From Thioglobus_B sp964403565 (GTDB lineage Bacteria; Pseudomonadota; Gammaproteobacteria; PS1; Pseudothioglobaceae), in assembly GCA_964403565.1 (NCBI GenBank), contig CAYOFV010000014.1:1-26135 (forward strand): DNA of 26,135 nt, read 5' to 3'. Below, piece by piece: positions 14,101 to 21,936 of the stretch (positions are counted from its first letter, which is position 1; each line of letters starts with the position of its first letter). The notes under the pieces were generated by a model. It made no database searches. It saw only the letters and a list, made by a program, of their open reading frames with translations, and was not told the DNA's origin. The translations under genes and the position numbers were made by a program.

Positions 14101-16563
14101 TTACTTAATAACAATATTTACTAACTTATTAGGCACAACAATAACTTTAACAATATTTTTATCTGCAGTAAATTTAGCAACATTTTCATCGTCTAAAGCT
14201 AATTGCTCAATGGTTTTATTGTCAGCACCTGCTGAGCACATAATCTTGGCGCGTAATTTACCGTTTACTTGAACAATAATTTGCACCTCGTCTTGTTCTA
14301 AAGCATCTTTATCAACCTGTGGCCAAGCGCTATTTACAATCGCACCATCATTACCTAATTCGTTATATAAGTAATGACATATATGTGGGGTAATAGGACT
14401 TAAAGTTTTAAGAATAATATCAATTGCTTCACTGCGAATTGCTAATGAGTTGTTATCGGTTTTATTAAACTTAATTGCAGCATTGGTGAGCTCCATAAGA
14501 GCGGCAATTGCTGTGTTGAGTGAATGCCTTCTGGATATGTCGTCAGTTATCTTTGCAAGCGTTTGATGAACTTTTCTTCTAAAGTCTTTTTGCTCACCAT
14601 TAAGAGGAGTATTGTCAAAACCATTGGGTATTGATCCGTTTGTATCTTGAATAAAAGTATGAACTAGTCGATACACTTTATTTACAAATCTATGCGACCC
14701 TTCTAAGCCTGAATCACTCCATTCAAGGTCTTGTGTAGGTGGTGCGGCAAAAAGAATAAATAGACGCACGGTGTCAGCACCGTATTTGGCTATCATTTCC
14801 TGTGGATCAACCGTATTGCCTTTTGACTTACTCATTTTTGCGCCATCTTTTAATACCATGCCTTGAGTAAGTAGGTTTTTAAATGGTTCGTCGTTGTTTA
14901 TTAAGTCTTCATCACGTAAAAGCTTGTTAAAAAATCTAGCATAAAGTAGGTGTAAAATTGCATGTTCAATTCCGCCAATATATTGATCAACTCCGCCTTT
15001 TAACCAGTAATTAGCACGATCATCTAGCATTGCTTTGTCATTATCTTTACATGCGTATCTAGCAAAATACCAAGATGATTCAAAAAATGTATCAAATGTG
15101 TCAGTTTCACGCTGTGCTTTACCGCCGCATTTAGGGCAAGTGGTATTATAAAACTCAGGCATTTTTTTGATCGGAGAGCCCACACCATCGAATTCAACCT
15201 CTTCTGGAAGAACAACAGGCAAGTCTTTTTCTGGAACACTAACTGCACCACAATCAGGACAGTTGATAATAGGAATAGGACAACCCCAATAACGCTGGCG
15301 AGAAACCCCCCAGTCGCGCAATCTGTAGTTTGTTTGTCTTAAGCCTTTTTTGTCTTGTTCTAGTTTGTCGGCAATAGCGTCAAACGCTTGAGAGAAGCTC
15401 AAACCATTAAACTCACCAGAGTTAAACAATACACCTTTGTCTGTATATGCGCATTCTGATGTATCAACATCATCATTTTCAGGCTTGATTACATTTTTAA
15501 TAGTTATTCCGTATTTTTTTGCAAAGTCGTAGTCACGCTCATCGTGTGCAGGAACACTCATAACTGCTCCGGTGCCATAACCCATAAGCACAAAGTTAGC
15601 TATCCATATTTCAACTTCATCTCCTGTAATTGGGTGAGAACACTTAAACCCTGAATTAATACCTTTCTTTTCCATGGTTTCCATTGCAGCTTCAGAGGTT
15701 TTCATGGTTCTACATTCTTCAATAAAGTCTTGTATTTCTTTATTGTTTTTTCCTGCTTCAAGAGCAAGCGGGTGTTCACTAGCAATAGCTAGATAGGTAA
15801 CACCCATAAGAGTATCTGGTCTTGTAGTGTAGACTTTAAGAGGCTCTTTGTTTGGCATAGCAAAATCAATTTCTAAACCAATTGATTTTCCAATCCAGTT
15901 TTTTTGCATGGTTTTAACAGCTTCAGGCCAACCATCAAGTTTGTCTAGATCTCCTAGTAGCTCATCAGCATAATCAGTAATGCGCATAAAATATTGAGCA
16001 ATTTCTTTTTTCTCAATTAGAGCATCTGACCTCCAGCCCCTGCCATCAATTACTTGCTCATTGGCAAGTACAGTTTGATCTACTGGATCCCAGTTAACAA
16101 TGGCATTTTTCTTATAAACCAAACCTTTGTCAAATAAACGAGTGAACAGCCACTGTTCCCATTTGTAATATTTTGGATGACAAGTTGCAACTTCACGCGA
16201 CCAATCGTAGCCAAAGCCAAGCTGAATCAGCTGGTTTTTCATATATTCTATATTGGCATAAGTCCATTTAGCAGGGGCCACTTTGTTTTTAAGTGCTGCA
16301 TTTTCAGCTGGCAGGCCAAACGCATCCCAGCCAATTGGTTGCATTACATTTTTGCCTTGCATTTTTTGAAAGCGACTTACAACATCGCCAATAGAATAAT
16401 TACGTACATGACCCATGTGAAGCTTGCCAGATGGGTACGGAAACATACTTAAACAGTAATATTTTTCTTTTTCATTGTCTTCAACTACGGTAAATGAGTT
16501 GTTTTCAATCCAGTAGTTTTGTGCTTGTTGCTCTATATTTTTTGCGTTATATTCTTGTTGCAT
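14101..16563 (-). CDS. leuS: Leucyl-tRNA synthetase
   Basis: Charges tRNA-Leu with leucine. The 820 residues show the class I signatures HMGH (residues 49-52, within YPSGKLHMGHVRNYS) and KMSKS (about 576-580, within GAKMSKSKGNTVDP). In between are the CP1 editing domain (TTRPDTLMGVTYLAIASEHPL; GTGAVMSVPAHDERD) and two Cys pairs, CPDCGAVSVP and CPKCGGKAQ, that form the zinc insert. The C-terminal domain has VQVNGKLRAKI. It is slightly shorter than E. coli LeuS (860). It lies 22 bp downstream of pyrD on the same strand, so the two are probably cotranscribed, and it ends at the bidirectional terminator. Confidence 0.98.
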   Translation of the reverse strand: MQQEYNAKNIEQQAQNYWIENNSFTVVEDNEKEKYYCLSMFPYPSGKLHMGHVRNYSIGDVVSRFQKMQGKNVMQPIGWDAFGLPAENAALKNKVAPAKWTYANIEYMKNQLIQLGFGYDWSREVATCHPKYYKWEQWLFTRLFDKGLVYKKNAIVNWDPVDQTVLANEQVIDGRGWRSDALIEKKEIAQYFMRITDYADELLGDLDKLDGWPEAVKTMQKNWIGKSIGLEIDFAMPNKEPLKVYTTRPDTLMGVTYLAIASEHPLALEAGKNNKEIQDFIEECRTMKTSEAAMETMEKKGINSGFKCSHPITGDEVEIWIANFVLMGYGTGAVMSVPAHDERDYDFAKKYGITIKNVIKPENDDVDTSECAYTDKGVLFNSGEFNGLSFSQAFDAIADKLEQDKKGLRQTNYRLRDWGVSRQRYWGCPIPIINCPDCGAVSVPEKDLPVVLPEEVEFDGVGSPIKKMPEFYNTTCPKCGGKAQRETDTFDTFFESSWYFARYACKDNDKAMLDDRANYWLKGGVDQYIGGIEHAILHLLYARFFNKLLRDEDLINNDEPFKNLLTQGMVLKDGAKMSKSKGNTVDPQEMIAKYGADTVRLFILFAAPPTQDLEWSDSGLEGSHRFVNKVYRLVHTFIQDTNGSIPNGFDNTPLNGEQKDFRRKVHQTLAKITDDISRRHSLNTAIAALMELTNAAIKFNKTDNNSLAIRSEAIDIILKTLSPITPHICHYLYNELGNDGAIVNSAWPQVDKDALEQDEVQIIVQVNGKLRAKIMCSAGADNKTIEQLALDDENVAKFTADKNIVKVIVVPNKLVNIVIK

Positions 16564-16585
16564 GGTTTTGTATTAAAAAATAGGG

Positions 16586-17554
16586 TTATTTACAACCTGT
16601 ATCACATTGAGATATATTAGAATTTAACTCTAAAGTTCCAACTAATTCATTAATATTGTTAATATTGTTGTTTGTTAAGTAGTTGCTAATACCGGTATTA
16701 ATTTTATTGCAAATTAGTGGATCATAAAATAACGCAGTGCCAACACCAACAGTTGAAGCACCTGCAATAATAAACTCAATTGCATCTTCAGCTGACGTGA
16801 TTCCACCTTGTCCAATAATAGGGATATTGTAGAGTTTACTTACTTGATAGACCTGGTGAACCTTAAGAAGAGCCACCGGTTTGATAGCAGGGCCAGACAA
16901 ACCTCCCTGGTTATTGCCAATAATTGGCTTTCTAGAATTAATATCAATTGCCATTCCCATTAGGGTGTTAATAACAGCCAAACCATCCGTACCCGCATCT
17001 ATACATTTTTGCGCACTGTTAGCAATGTCAGTTTGGTTTGGAGATAGTTTAGTAATAATGGGTTTTGTAGTGTTTTTGCGACAAATATCTACAACTCTGT
17101 ATGACATATCTGGATCGTTGCCGAACGCAACGCCACCTTCTTTAACATTTGGGCAAGAAATATTTATTTCAATGGCATCAATGTCGCTATCATCAAAACG
17201 TTTGGCAATTTCACCGTAATCCTCAACAGATGAGCCAGAAATATTTATAAAAAACTTAGTTTCTGACTTATCAAGCTCTGGAAGAATTTCATTGATTACT
17301 TTATCAGCGCCAGGATTTTGTAATCCAATTGCATTAATCATGCCATTAGGAGTTTCAATTACGCGATGTGGAGTGTTTCCAAGTCGTGGTTCTAGTGTTG
17401 TGCCTTTAAGGCAAATAGCACCAACGTCAGTATTGGAAAAACCTTCAATACGAGTATATTCCTCGCCAAAGCCAACGCAGCCAGAAAGCAAAACGATAGG
17501 TGAGTTAAGCTCAATGCCGCAGTATGTGGTTTTTAAGTTATTATGCATGCGCAT
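16586..17554 (-). CDS. pyrD: Dihydroorotate dehydrogenase, class 1 (1B-like)
   Basis: Oxidises dihydroorotate to orotate in UMP synthesis. The 322 residues form an FMN barrel with the class 1 catalytic cysteine in NISCPNVKEGG (Cys134), substrate contacts in NAIGLQNPG, and flavin/phosphate motifs in GLAVINTLMG, GGLSGPAIKPVALL and PIIGQGGITSAEDAIEFIIAGA. This is the class 1B (PyrDB) pattern, which normally pairs with an iron-sulfur flavoprotein PyrK and uses NAD+; many gammaproteobacteria instead use membrane-bound class 2. No pyrK is in the window. The start may be Met3 (17548) rather than Met1, because a TATAAT ends one base before the first ATG. A 9-bp tandem repeat (TTAATATTG twice, 16650-16667) encodes an Asn/Ile-rich tail, and two Cys stand near the C-terminus. 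Confidence 0.93.
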   Translation of the reverse strand: MRMHNNLKTTYCGIELNSPIVLLSGCVGFGEEYTRIEGFSNTDVGAICLKGTTLEPRLGNTPHRVIETPNGMINAIGLQNPGADKVINEILPELDKSETKFFINISGSSVEDYGEIAKRFDDSDIDAIEINISCPNVKEGGVAFGNDPDMSYRVVDICRKNTTKPIITKLSPNQTDIANSAQKCIDAGTDGLAVINTLMGMAIDINSRKPIIGNNQGGLSGPAIKPVALLKVHQVYQVSKLYNIPIIGQGGITSAEDAIEFIIAGASTVGVGTALFYDPLICNKINTGISNYLTNNNINNINELVGTLELNSNISQCDTGCK

Positions 17555-17611
17555 TATTATACGGTAAAGAGCTTAAGATTTTTATATCCATGCTAAGTGT
17601 AAAATAGCCCC
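17555..17611. promoter_or_regulatory. Divergent pyrD / bioD promoter region with possible leaderless starts
   Basis: On the minus strand TATAAT (17561-17556) places the expected start point next to the second ATG of pyrD (17548). On the plus strand TAAAAT (17600-17605), preceded by TG, places it at the A of the bioD ATG (17612). Neither gene has a Shine-Dalgarno and neither -35 is convincing. Both transcripts could therefore begin at or next to the start codon. Confidence 0.35.
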
Positions 17612-18247
17612 ATGAAGGGAATATTTATAACCGGAAGTAGTACAGGTGTTGGTAAAACTTTTATCGCACTTAGAATCGTTAAAATTCTTAGCTCTATGTT
17701 TGATGTATCTGTACGCAAGCCCATTGAATCTGATTGTACGCAAAGTGGTGAGGAGTTAATTCCTAAAGATGCCCTGTTATTACAACAAGCTGAAGGCAAT
17801 ACGGAAAGTATAGATATTGTTTGTAAATACAAGTTTAGTCAATGCTCTAGTCCGGAAAAAGCTGCTAATGATGAAGATCAGAATATCGACCTATTAAGTT
17901 TGGTTGAAGCTTGCAAGGGTGGCAATGGGTTTAAAGTTATTGAGGGTGCAGGAGGTATATATTCTCCCATAGCATCATCGACTTTAAATAGCGACCTTGC
18001 AAAAGAGCTAGAGCTTCCTATTATTTTAGTTGTTAAGGATGAGCTTGGTGCAATTAACCAAGCGCTAATGGCAGATAATGCAGCTAAAAACGAAGGGTTG
18101 GAGGTTTTGGCAATTGTGCTTAATCAGATTGATAAAAATGATTTAAATAATGCTGATGCTATCCGGTCTTATACCGACACCAAAGTGCTAGAGTTTAACG
18201 ACAAGCCAACAGACTTTGAGAATAGTTTCTTAAAGTTAATCAAGTAA
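17612..18247 (+). CDS. bioD: Dethiobiotin synthetase
   Basis: Closes the ureido ring of biotin: 7,8-diaminononanoate plus CO2 and ATP give dethiobiotin. The 211-residue protein has the P-loop ITGSSTGVGKTF at about residues 6-17, the substrate-binding KPIESDC (Lys36 region), VIEGAGGIYSPI with the catalytic acidic residue, and LPIILVVKDELGAINQALM. Length is slightly below E. coli BioD (about 225). It stands alone, without bioA, bioB, bioF or bioC beside it. Its 3' end overlaps the convergent sspB by 12 bp and no terminator separates them. No ribosome site is visible before the ATG. Confidence 0.93.
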   Translation: MKGIFITGSSTGVGKTFIALRIVKILSSMFDVSVRKPIESDCTQSGEELIPKDALLLQQAEGNTESIDIVCKYKFSQCSSPEKAANDEDQNIDLLSLVEACKGGNGFKVIEGAGGIYSPIASSTLNSDLAKELELPIILVVKDELGAINQALMADNAAKNEGLEVLAIVLNQIDKNDLNNADAIRSYTDTKVLEFNDKPTDFENSFLKLIK

Positions 18248-18595
18248 AGTTAAATTAGGCTTGGCTTGTTGCGCAGAGTCTGAGGCTTTTTTAACTTCAA
18301 AAAACATGCCCTCTCCATTCTCTATAGCATAAATGCTTGAAACAGCAAGTATTGGGACAAATATACTTTGTGAAACCCCGCCAAAGCGCGCTTTAAAGCT
18401 TATGTGTTCTAAATCTATAACAAGGCTATTGGTGGCGCCTGAGCTAATATTAAGGACAATTTTATTATCTTTAATATACTCAGTTGGAACGCTTACACCG
18501 TCTTGAGTGCAATCAACTAATATGTGAGCGCTCAGCCCCGAATCTTCCATCCACTGGTGGTATGCTTGAATTAGATAAGGAGCTACTGAATTCAA
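18236..18595 (-). CDS. sspB: ClpXP protease specificity-enhancing factor SspB
   Basis: Adaptor that binds ssrA-tagged and other substrates and delivers them to ClpXP. The 119 residues hold the substrate-binding domain (about 1-95; SVAPYLIQAYHQWMEDSGLSAHILVD, LNISSGATNSLVIDLEHISFKARFGG, IFVPILAVSSIYAIENGEGMFF). A flexible linker then leads to the C-terminal KPNLTLLD, which occupies the place of the ClpX-binding tail (LRVVK in E. coli). The protein is shorter than E. coli SspB (165), mainly in the linker. It follows sspA by 7 bp, the usual sspAB operon, and overlaps the convergent bioD by 12 bp. Confidence 0.92.
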   Translation of the reverse strand: MNSVAPYLIQAYHQWMEDSGLSAHILVDCTQDGVSVPTEYIKDNKIVLNISSGATNSLVIDLEHISFKARFGGVSQSIFVPILAVSSIYAIENGEGMFFEVKKASDSAQQAKPNLTLLD

Positions 18596-18602
18596 TTAAA
18601 TA

Positions 18603-19235
18603 TTAATTGTATTCTTTTTCGCAATCAGTTAATGAAAGCTGAAAACTTTCTTTATTGAATAGTCTATTTGCATAATCCATAATTGGTTTTGATTTTGCGC
18701 CTAGATCAATATCTAGCTTTTTAAGTCTCCAAAGAAGCGGGGCTAAACAAGCGTCAACCGCGCCCATTTCTTCAGCTTTAAAGTATGGCTGAAAAGCAAA
18801 CAATGGAGTCAATTCTATAAGGTTGCTCTTAAGGGTCTTACGAGCTTCATCTGCAGCTTTTTTACTACCGTTTTCAATAGCATTAACTAATTCAAACCAA
18901 CAGCCAGGAGCACGAGTAAATCTGTAGATTAACAAGCGTTTTTCAGCTTTTTCAATAGGATCCACTGGTAATAATGGAGGAAACGGAAAACGCTCATCTA
19001 AATATTCCATAATCACTGATAGGTCGTATAAAACCATGCCACGATCAAATAGTGTAGGCATAACCTGAATAGGATTAAGCTCAAGAATTTCTTCAGGCAT
19101 TTCTTCATTATCTTTAAGATTAACTACTTCACGTTCAATGCTTTTTTCAGCCATAATGAAGCGAATTACATGCGACTCAAGCTCTTGCGGAGAAGAGTAC
19201 AGTGTAGTTGAAGCTGGATTTGGTTTAGTTAGCAT
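18603..19235 (-). CDS. sspA: Stringent starvation protein A (RNA polymerase-associated, GST fold)
   Basis: RNA polymerase-binding protein with a glutathione-S-transferase fold that alters transcription during starvation and stress. The N-terminal thioredoxin-like domain shows LYSSPQELESHVIRFIMAEKSI, NPIQVMPTLFDRGMVLYDL and IMEYLDERFPFPPLLP; the C-terminal helical domain holds VDACLAPLLWRLKKLDIDL. I start it at 19235 (MLTKPNPAS, 210 residues). This ATG has the ribosome site AAGAGGAA (19248-19241), whereas a longer frame reaching 19265 would run into the terminator hairpin of petC. sspB follows 7 bp downstream, and petABC lies upstream in the same direction, an arrangement shared with many beta- and gammaproteobacteria. 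Confidence 0.94.
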   Translation of the reverse strand: MLTKPNPASTTLYSSPQELESHVIRFIMAEKSIEREVVNLKDNEEMPEEILELNPIQVMPTLFDRGMVLYDLSVIMEYLDERFPFPPLLPVDPIEKAEKRLLIYRFTRAPGCWFELVNAIENGSKKAADEARKTLKSNLIELTPLFAFQPYFKAEEMGAVDACLAPLLWRLKKLDIDLGAKSKPIMDYANRLFNKESFQLSLTDCEKEYN

Positions 19236-19251
19236 AATGATTCCTCTTAAA

Positions 19252-19285
19252 ATAAAAAACAGCACACTCTAACGAGGGCGCTGTT
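19252..19285 (-). terminator. Rho-independent terminator/attenuator after petC
   Basis: On the minus strand AACAGCGCCCTC (19285-19274) pairs with GAGTGTGCTGTT (19269-19258) around a GTTA loop: 12 positions with one mismatch and one G-U. A T6 tract overlaps the end of the 3' arm (19259-19254). It lies between petC and sspA. Because sspA starts only about 20 bp later with no obvious promoter of its own, it may act as a partial terminator that sets the petABC to sspAB ratio. Confidence 0.8.
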
Positions 19286-19315
19286 GTAATTAATATTGGT
19301 TTTTTTGTTTATAGG

Positions 19316-20005
19316 TTAGTCTTTAGCACGCCATTTGCCGTACTTAACATCTTTCCAGTATTCTTTCTTAAGTAGGTATGAAAGAATAAATAGGATAAAC
19401 AAAAATCCTAAAACTTTATAGCCAAGGCTAACTCTAACTAGTTTAGCAGGTTCGCCAACATAGTCAAGGAAGTTAGTAATGTCTCTTACGTCTTGATCAA
19501 ATTCAGCAGCAGATTTTTCTTCTCTTAACTGCCAAAGAACATCAGGCATTGATGCATTAACTAGTACGTGATTATTTACACCAAAAGTACGCGACTCATC
19601 TTTGTAGAAACCACGTAGATATGTATAAATCCAATCAAGACCTTTTGAACGTGCAACTAGTGATAAGTCTGGAGGTGTAGTTCCAAACCATTTAACCGCT
19701 CCTGCTTCAGACATAGAAGAAGTGATTGGGTCACCAGTTTTTTCACCGTTAAACATAAGGTTTTTAGCTACTTCGTCATCAGTAAGACCTAGATCTTTAC
19801 CCATACGGTTGTAACGCATAAACGAGATTGAGTGACAACCAGAACAGTAGTTCATAAATAACTTCGCACCATTTTGCAAAGAATTTTGGTCGTTAATATC
19901 TGTATTTGCATGATCTAAATGAACATTGCCTCCACCAGCGTGTGCGCCTAGTGAGATTGTAACTGTAGCAAATAATGCTAATGTTGTATTAATTATCTTT
20001 TTCAT
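19316..20005 (-). CDS. petC: Cytochrome c1 of the bc1 complex
   Basis: Haem c subunit of ubiquinol-cytochrome c reductase, which takes electrons from the Rieske protein and passes them to soluble cytochrome c. I start it at 20005 (MKKIINTT, 229 residues); an in-frame ATG at 20050 lies inside petB. The chosen start has CGGAG (20017-20013) as ribosome site and gives a clean signal peptide cut near AHA (residue 23). The haem site CSGCH is at residues 54-58, the second ligand Met is probably in NASMPDVLW, and one C-terminal anchor helix (VLGFLFILFILSYLL) precedes a basic tail. It lies 4 bp after petB and is followed by a terminator and then sspA. Confidence 0.96.
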   Translation of the reverse strand: MKKIINTTLALFATVTISLGAHAGGGNVHLDHANTDINDQNSLQNGAKLFMNYCSGCHSISFMRYNRMGKDLGLTDDEVAKNLMFNGEKTGDPITSSMSEAGAVKWFGTTPPDLSLVARSKGLDWIYTYLRGFYKDESRTFGVNNHVLVNASMPDVLWQLREEKSAAEFDQDVRDITNFLDYVGEPAKLVRVSLGYKVLGFLFILFILSYLLKKEYWKDVKYGKWRAKD

Positions 20006-20009
20006 AATA

Positions 20010-21233
20010 TTACTCCGTAGTTCTCTCTGGCACTGCTTTAGTTTCTCCAATTGAAGTAAACCAAGGCATTAGAATAAAGAATCCAAAATATGCTGCAGTA
20101 AATACACGTGCAAGTAGTGCATTCATTGGAGTTACTGGTTGCATTCCTAGGTAGCCTAACCATACAAAACTAACTACAAAAATAGCTAGAGCCACTTTAT
20201 AAGGCCATGAGCGGTAACGAATCGATTTAACTTTAGATCTGTCTAACCACGGTAGAGCTAACAAGATAACTAGTGCAGCACCCATTGCCAATACACCTGG
20301 GAATTGAGATCCAAACATTGGTGGAATAGCACGTAGAACTGAATAGAACGGTGTTAAGTACCAAAGTGGAGCAATATGCTCAGGAGTTTTAAGCGGGTTA
20401 GCCTCAACAAAGTTTGCATGCTCTAAGAAGTAACCATTCATCGCAGGTGCAAACAATACAACAGCTGCAAAGATCATTAAGAATACTACAACACCAACAA
20501 TATCTTTAACACTGTAGTACGGATGGAATGGAATACCGTCTTTTGGAATACCGTTCTCGTCTTTATTTTTCTTAATTTCAACGCCGTCTGGGTTGTTTGA
20601 ACCAACAGTATGAAGCGCAACAATATGTAAGAATACTAGCACTACAAGAATTAGTGGAACTGCAACAATGTGTAAAGAGAAAAATCTATTAAGTGCAGGA
20701 TCGCCTACAGCATAGTCGCCAAGAATCCAAATTAATAAATCTGGACCGATAACAGGAACCGAGCCAAATAGGTTAATAATTACTTGTGCGCCCCAGTAAG
20801 ACATCTGACCCCATGGTAGTACATAACCCATAAATGCTTCAGCCATTAGTGCAATATAAAGCACTACACCTAGAATCCAAATTAATTCTCTTGGTGCTTT
20901 GTATGATCCGTATAAAAGACCACGATACATATGTAAGTAAATAACTACAAAGAATGCAGAAGCTCCAGTTGAGTGCATATATCTAATGAGCCAGCCCCAA
21001 TCAACATCACGCATGATGTATTCAACAGATGCAAAAGCAAGGTCTGCGTCAGGCTTAAAGTGCATAGCTAAGAATATGCCAGTAAGAAGCTGAATAACTA
21101 ATACCAAAATAGCTAAAGAGCCAAAAAAGTACCAGAAGTTAAAGTTTCTAGGCGTGTAGTACTCAGCCAAATGTTCGTTCCAAACTTTAGTTAAAGGAAA
21201 TCTTTGATCGATCCAGTTTTTATTATTATCCAT
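20010..21233 (-). CDS. petB: Cytochrome b of the bc1 complex
   Basis: Membrane core of ubiquinol-cytochrome c reductase, holding two haems b and the quinol-oxidising and quinone-reducing sites. The 407 residues contain eight expected helices, and the four haem ligands can be placed at His87, His101, His188 and His203 (YMHSTGASAFFVVIYLHMY; FSLHIVAVPLILVVLVFLH). GYVLPWGQMSYWGAQV marks the cd region of the Qo site. The motif usually written PEWY reads PLWY here (residues 289-292, within HIAPLWYLTPFY), so the Glu is Leu. It is the second gene of petABC, 13 bp after petA and 4 bp before petC. Confidence 0.97.
   Translation of the reverse strand: MDNNKNWIDQRFPLTKVWNEHLAEYYTPRNFNFWYFFGSLAILVLVIQLLTGIFLAMHFKPDADLAFASVEYIMRDVDWGWLIRYMHSTGASAFFVVIYLHMYRGLLYGSYKAPRELIWILGVVLYIALMAEAFMGYVLPWGQMSYWGAQVIINLFGSVPVIGPDLLIWILGDYAVGDPALNRFFSLHIVAVPLILVVLVFLHIVALHTVGSNNPDGVEIKKNKDENGIPKDGIPFHPYYSVKDIVGVVVFLMIFAAVVLFAPAMNGYFLEHANFVEANPLKTPEHIAPLWYLTPFYSVLRAIPPMFGSQFPGVLAMGAALVILLALPWLDRSKVKSIRYRSWPYKVALAIFVVSFVWLGYLGMQPVTPMNALLARVFTAAYFGFFILMPWFTSIGETKAVPERTTE
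20358..20369 (-). other. PLWY variant of the cytochrome b PEWY motif
   Basis: The codons CCA CTT TGG TAC encode Pro-Leu-Trp-Tyr at cytochrome b residues 289-292. In mitochondria and alphaproteobacteria this Qo-site motif is PEWY, where the Glu takes part in quinol deprotonation. Other bacterial groups carry variants at this position. Confidence 0.85.
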
Positions 21234-21246
21234 ATTTACCTCTTAA

Positions 21247-21840
21247 TTATGCTTTTGGATCAATTCCAATTTTAATAAGTGTGTCACTTACAAAGTGATA
21301 CGGTGGAATTATAAGGTTAGTTGGTGCTGGAACGCCCGCGTAAACCCTACCTGCTAAATCAAATTTAGAGCCGTGACATGGGCAGTAGAAGCCACCTTTC
21401 CATTCGTCACCACCAAGATCTGCAGCACCTACTTCAGGTCTGTATGTTGGAGAACAACCTAAGTGTGTGCAAACACCAATAATAACTGCAACCTCAGGAT
21501 TGATAGAACGGTGTGCATTTTTTGCGTATTCAGGTTGTTGGTTTTCATTACTTGCAGGATCTGCCAAAATGCCATCTAATGAGCCAAGATCAGTAAGTGC
21601 TGTTTTATCACGCTTAAAAATCCAAACAGGCTTTTTTCTCCATAGTACACGTACTAGTTGGCCTTCTTCAAGTTTAGAAATATCAACATCAACTGGCGCA
21701 CCAGCTGCTTTTGCTCTAGCTGAAGGCATCCAAGATGATACAAACGGCCATGCTACAAAGCCAACGCCTACCGCACCAACTACACTAGTAGCGCCAGTTA
21801 GGAAGCGTCTTTTCTTTAAGTCTATTTGTTGTTCTGACAT
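21247..21840 (-). CDS. petA: Rieske iron-sulfur subunit of the bc1 complex
   Basis: Carries the 2Fe-2S cluster that takes the first electron from quinol. The 197 residues begin with a Tat-type signal anchor (KKRRFLTGATSVVGAVGVG, residues 9-27), as usual for Rieske proteins that fold before export. The cluster ligands are in CTHLGCS (Cys124, His126) and CPCHGS (Cys153, His156); Cys129 and Cys155 would form the stabilising disulfide. GVPAPTNLIIPPYHF near the end holds the family Pro-rich loop. It is the first gene of petABC, with ribosome site AAGGA (21855-21851) and a promoter in the 96-bp gap upstream. Confidence 0.97.
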   Translation of the reverse strand: MSEQQIDLKKRRFLTGATSVVGAVGVGFVAWPFVSSWMPSARAKAAGAPVDVDISKLEEGQLVRVLWRKKPVWIFKRDKTALTDLGSLDGILADPASNENQQPEYAKNAHRSINPEVAVIIGVCTHLGCSPTYRPEVGAADLGGDEWKGGFYCPCHGSKFDLAGRVYAGVPAPTNLIIPPYHFVSDTLIKIGIDPKA

Positions 21841-21899
21841 AAGATTAGAGTCCTTATTATTATTTATTTGTGCAAATAATGCTTTTTAAAAACCCAACA

Positions 21900-21933
21900 A
21901 TTATAATGTATATAAGCTTTCTATAATTAACAA
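21900..21933 (-). promoter_or_regulatory. Candidate petABC promoter
   Basis: The minus strand has a perfect TATAAT (21905-21900), about 60 bp before petA, and a TTGTTA (21933-21928). The spacing between them (22 bp) is too long, but TTGTTA is 17 bp from TACATT (21910-21905), which overlaps the TATAAT. One of these -10 elements is probably used; which one is uncertain. The gap lies downstream of the DUF721 gene on the same strand. Confidence 0.4.
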
Positions 21934-21936
21934 TTA

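Noticed and set aside
16650..16667. TTAATATTG tandem pair in pyrD as a functional repeat
   Set aside because: Two 9-bp units in an AT-rich coding tail are ordinary slippage; noted in the pyrD entry only.
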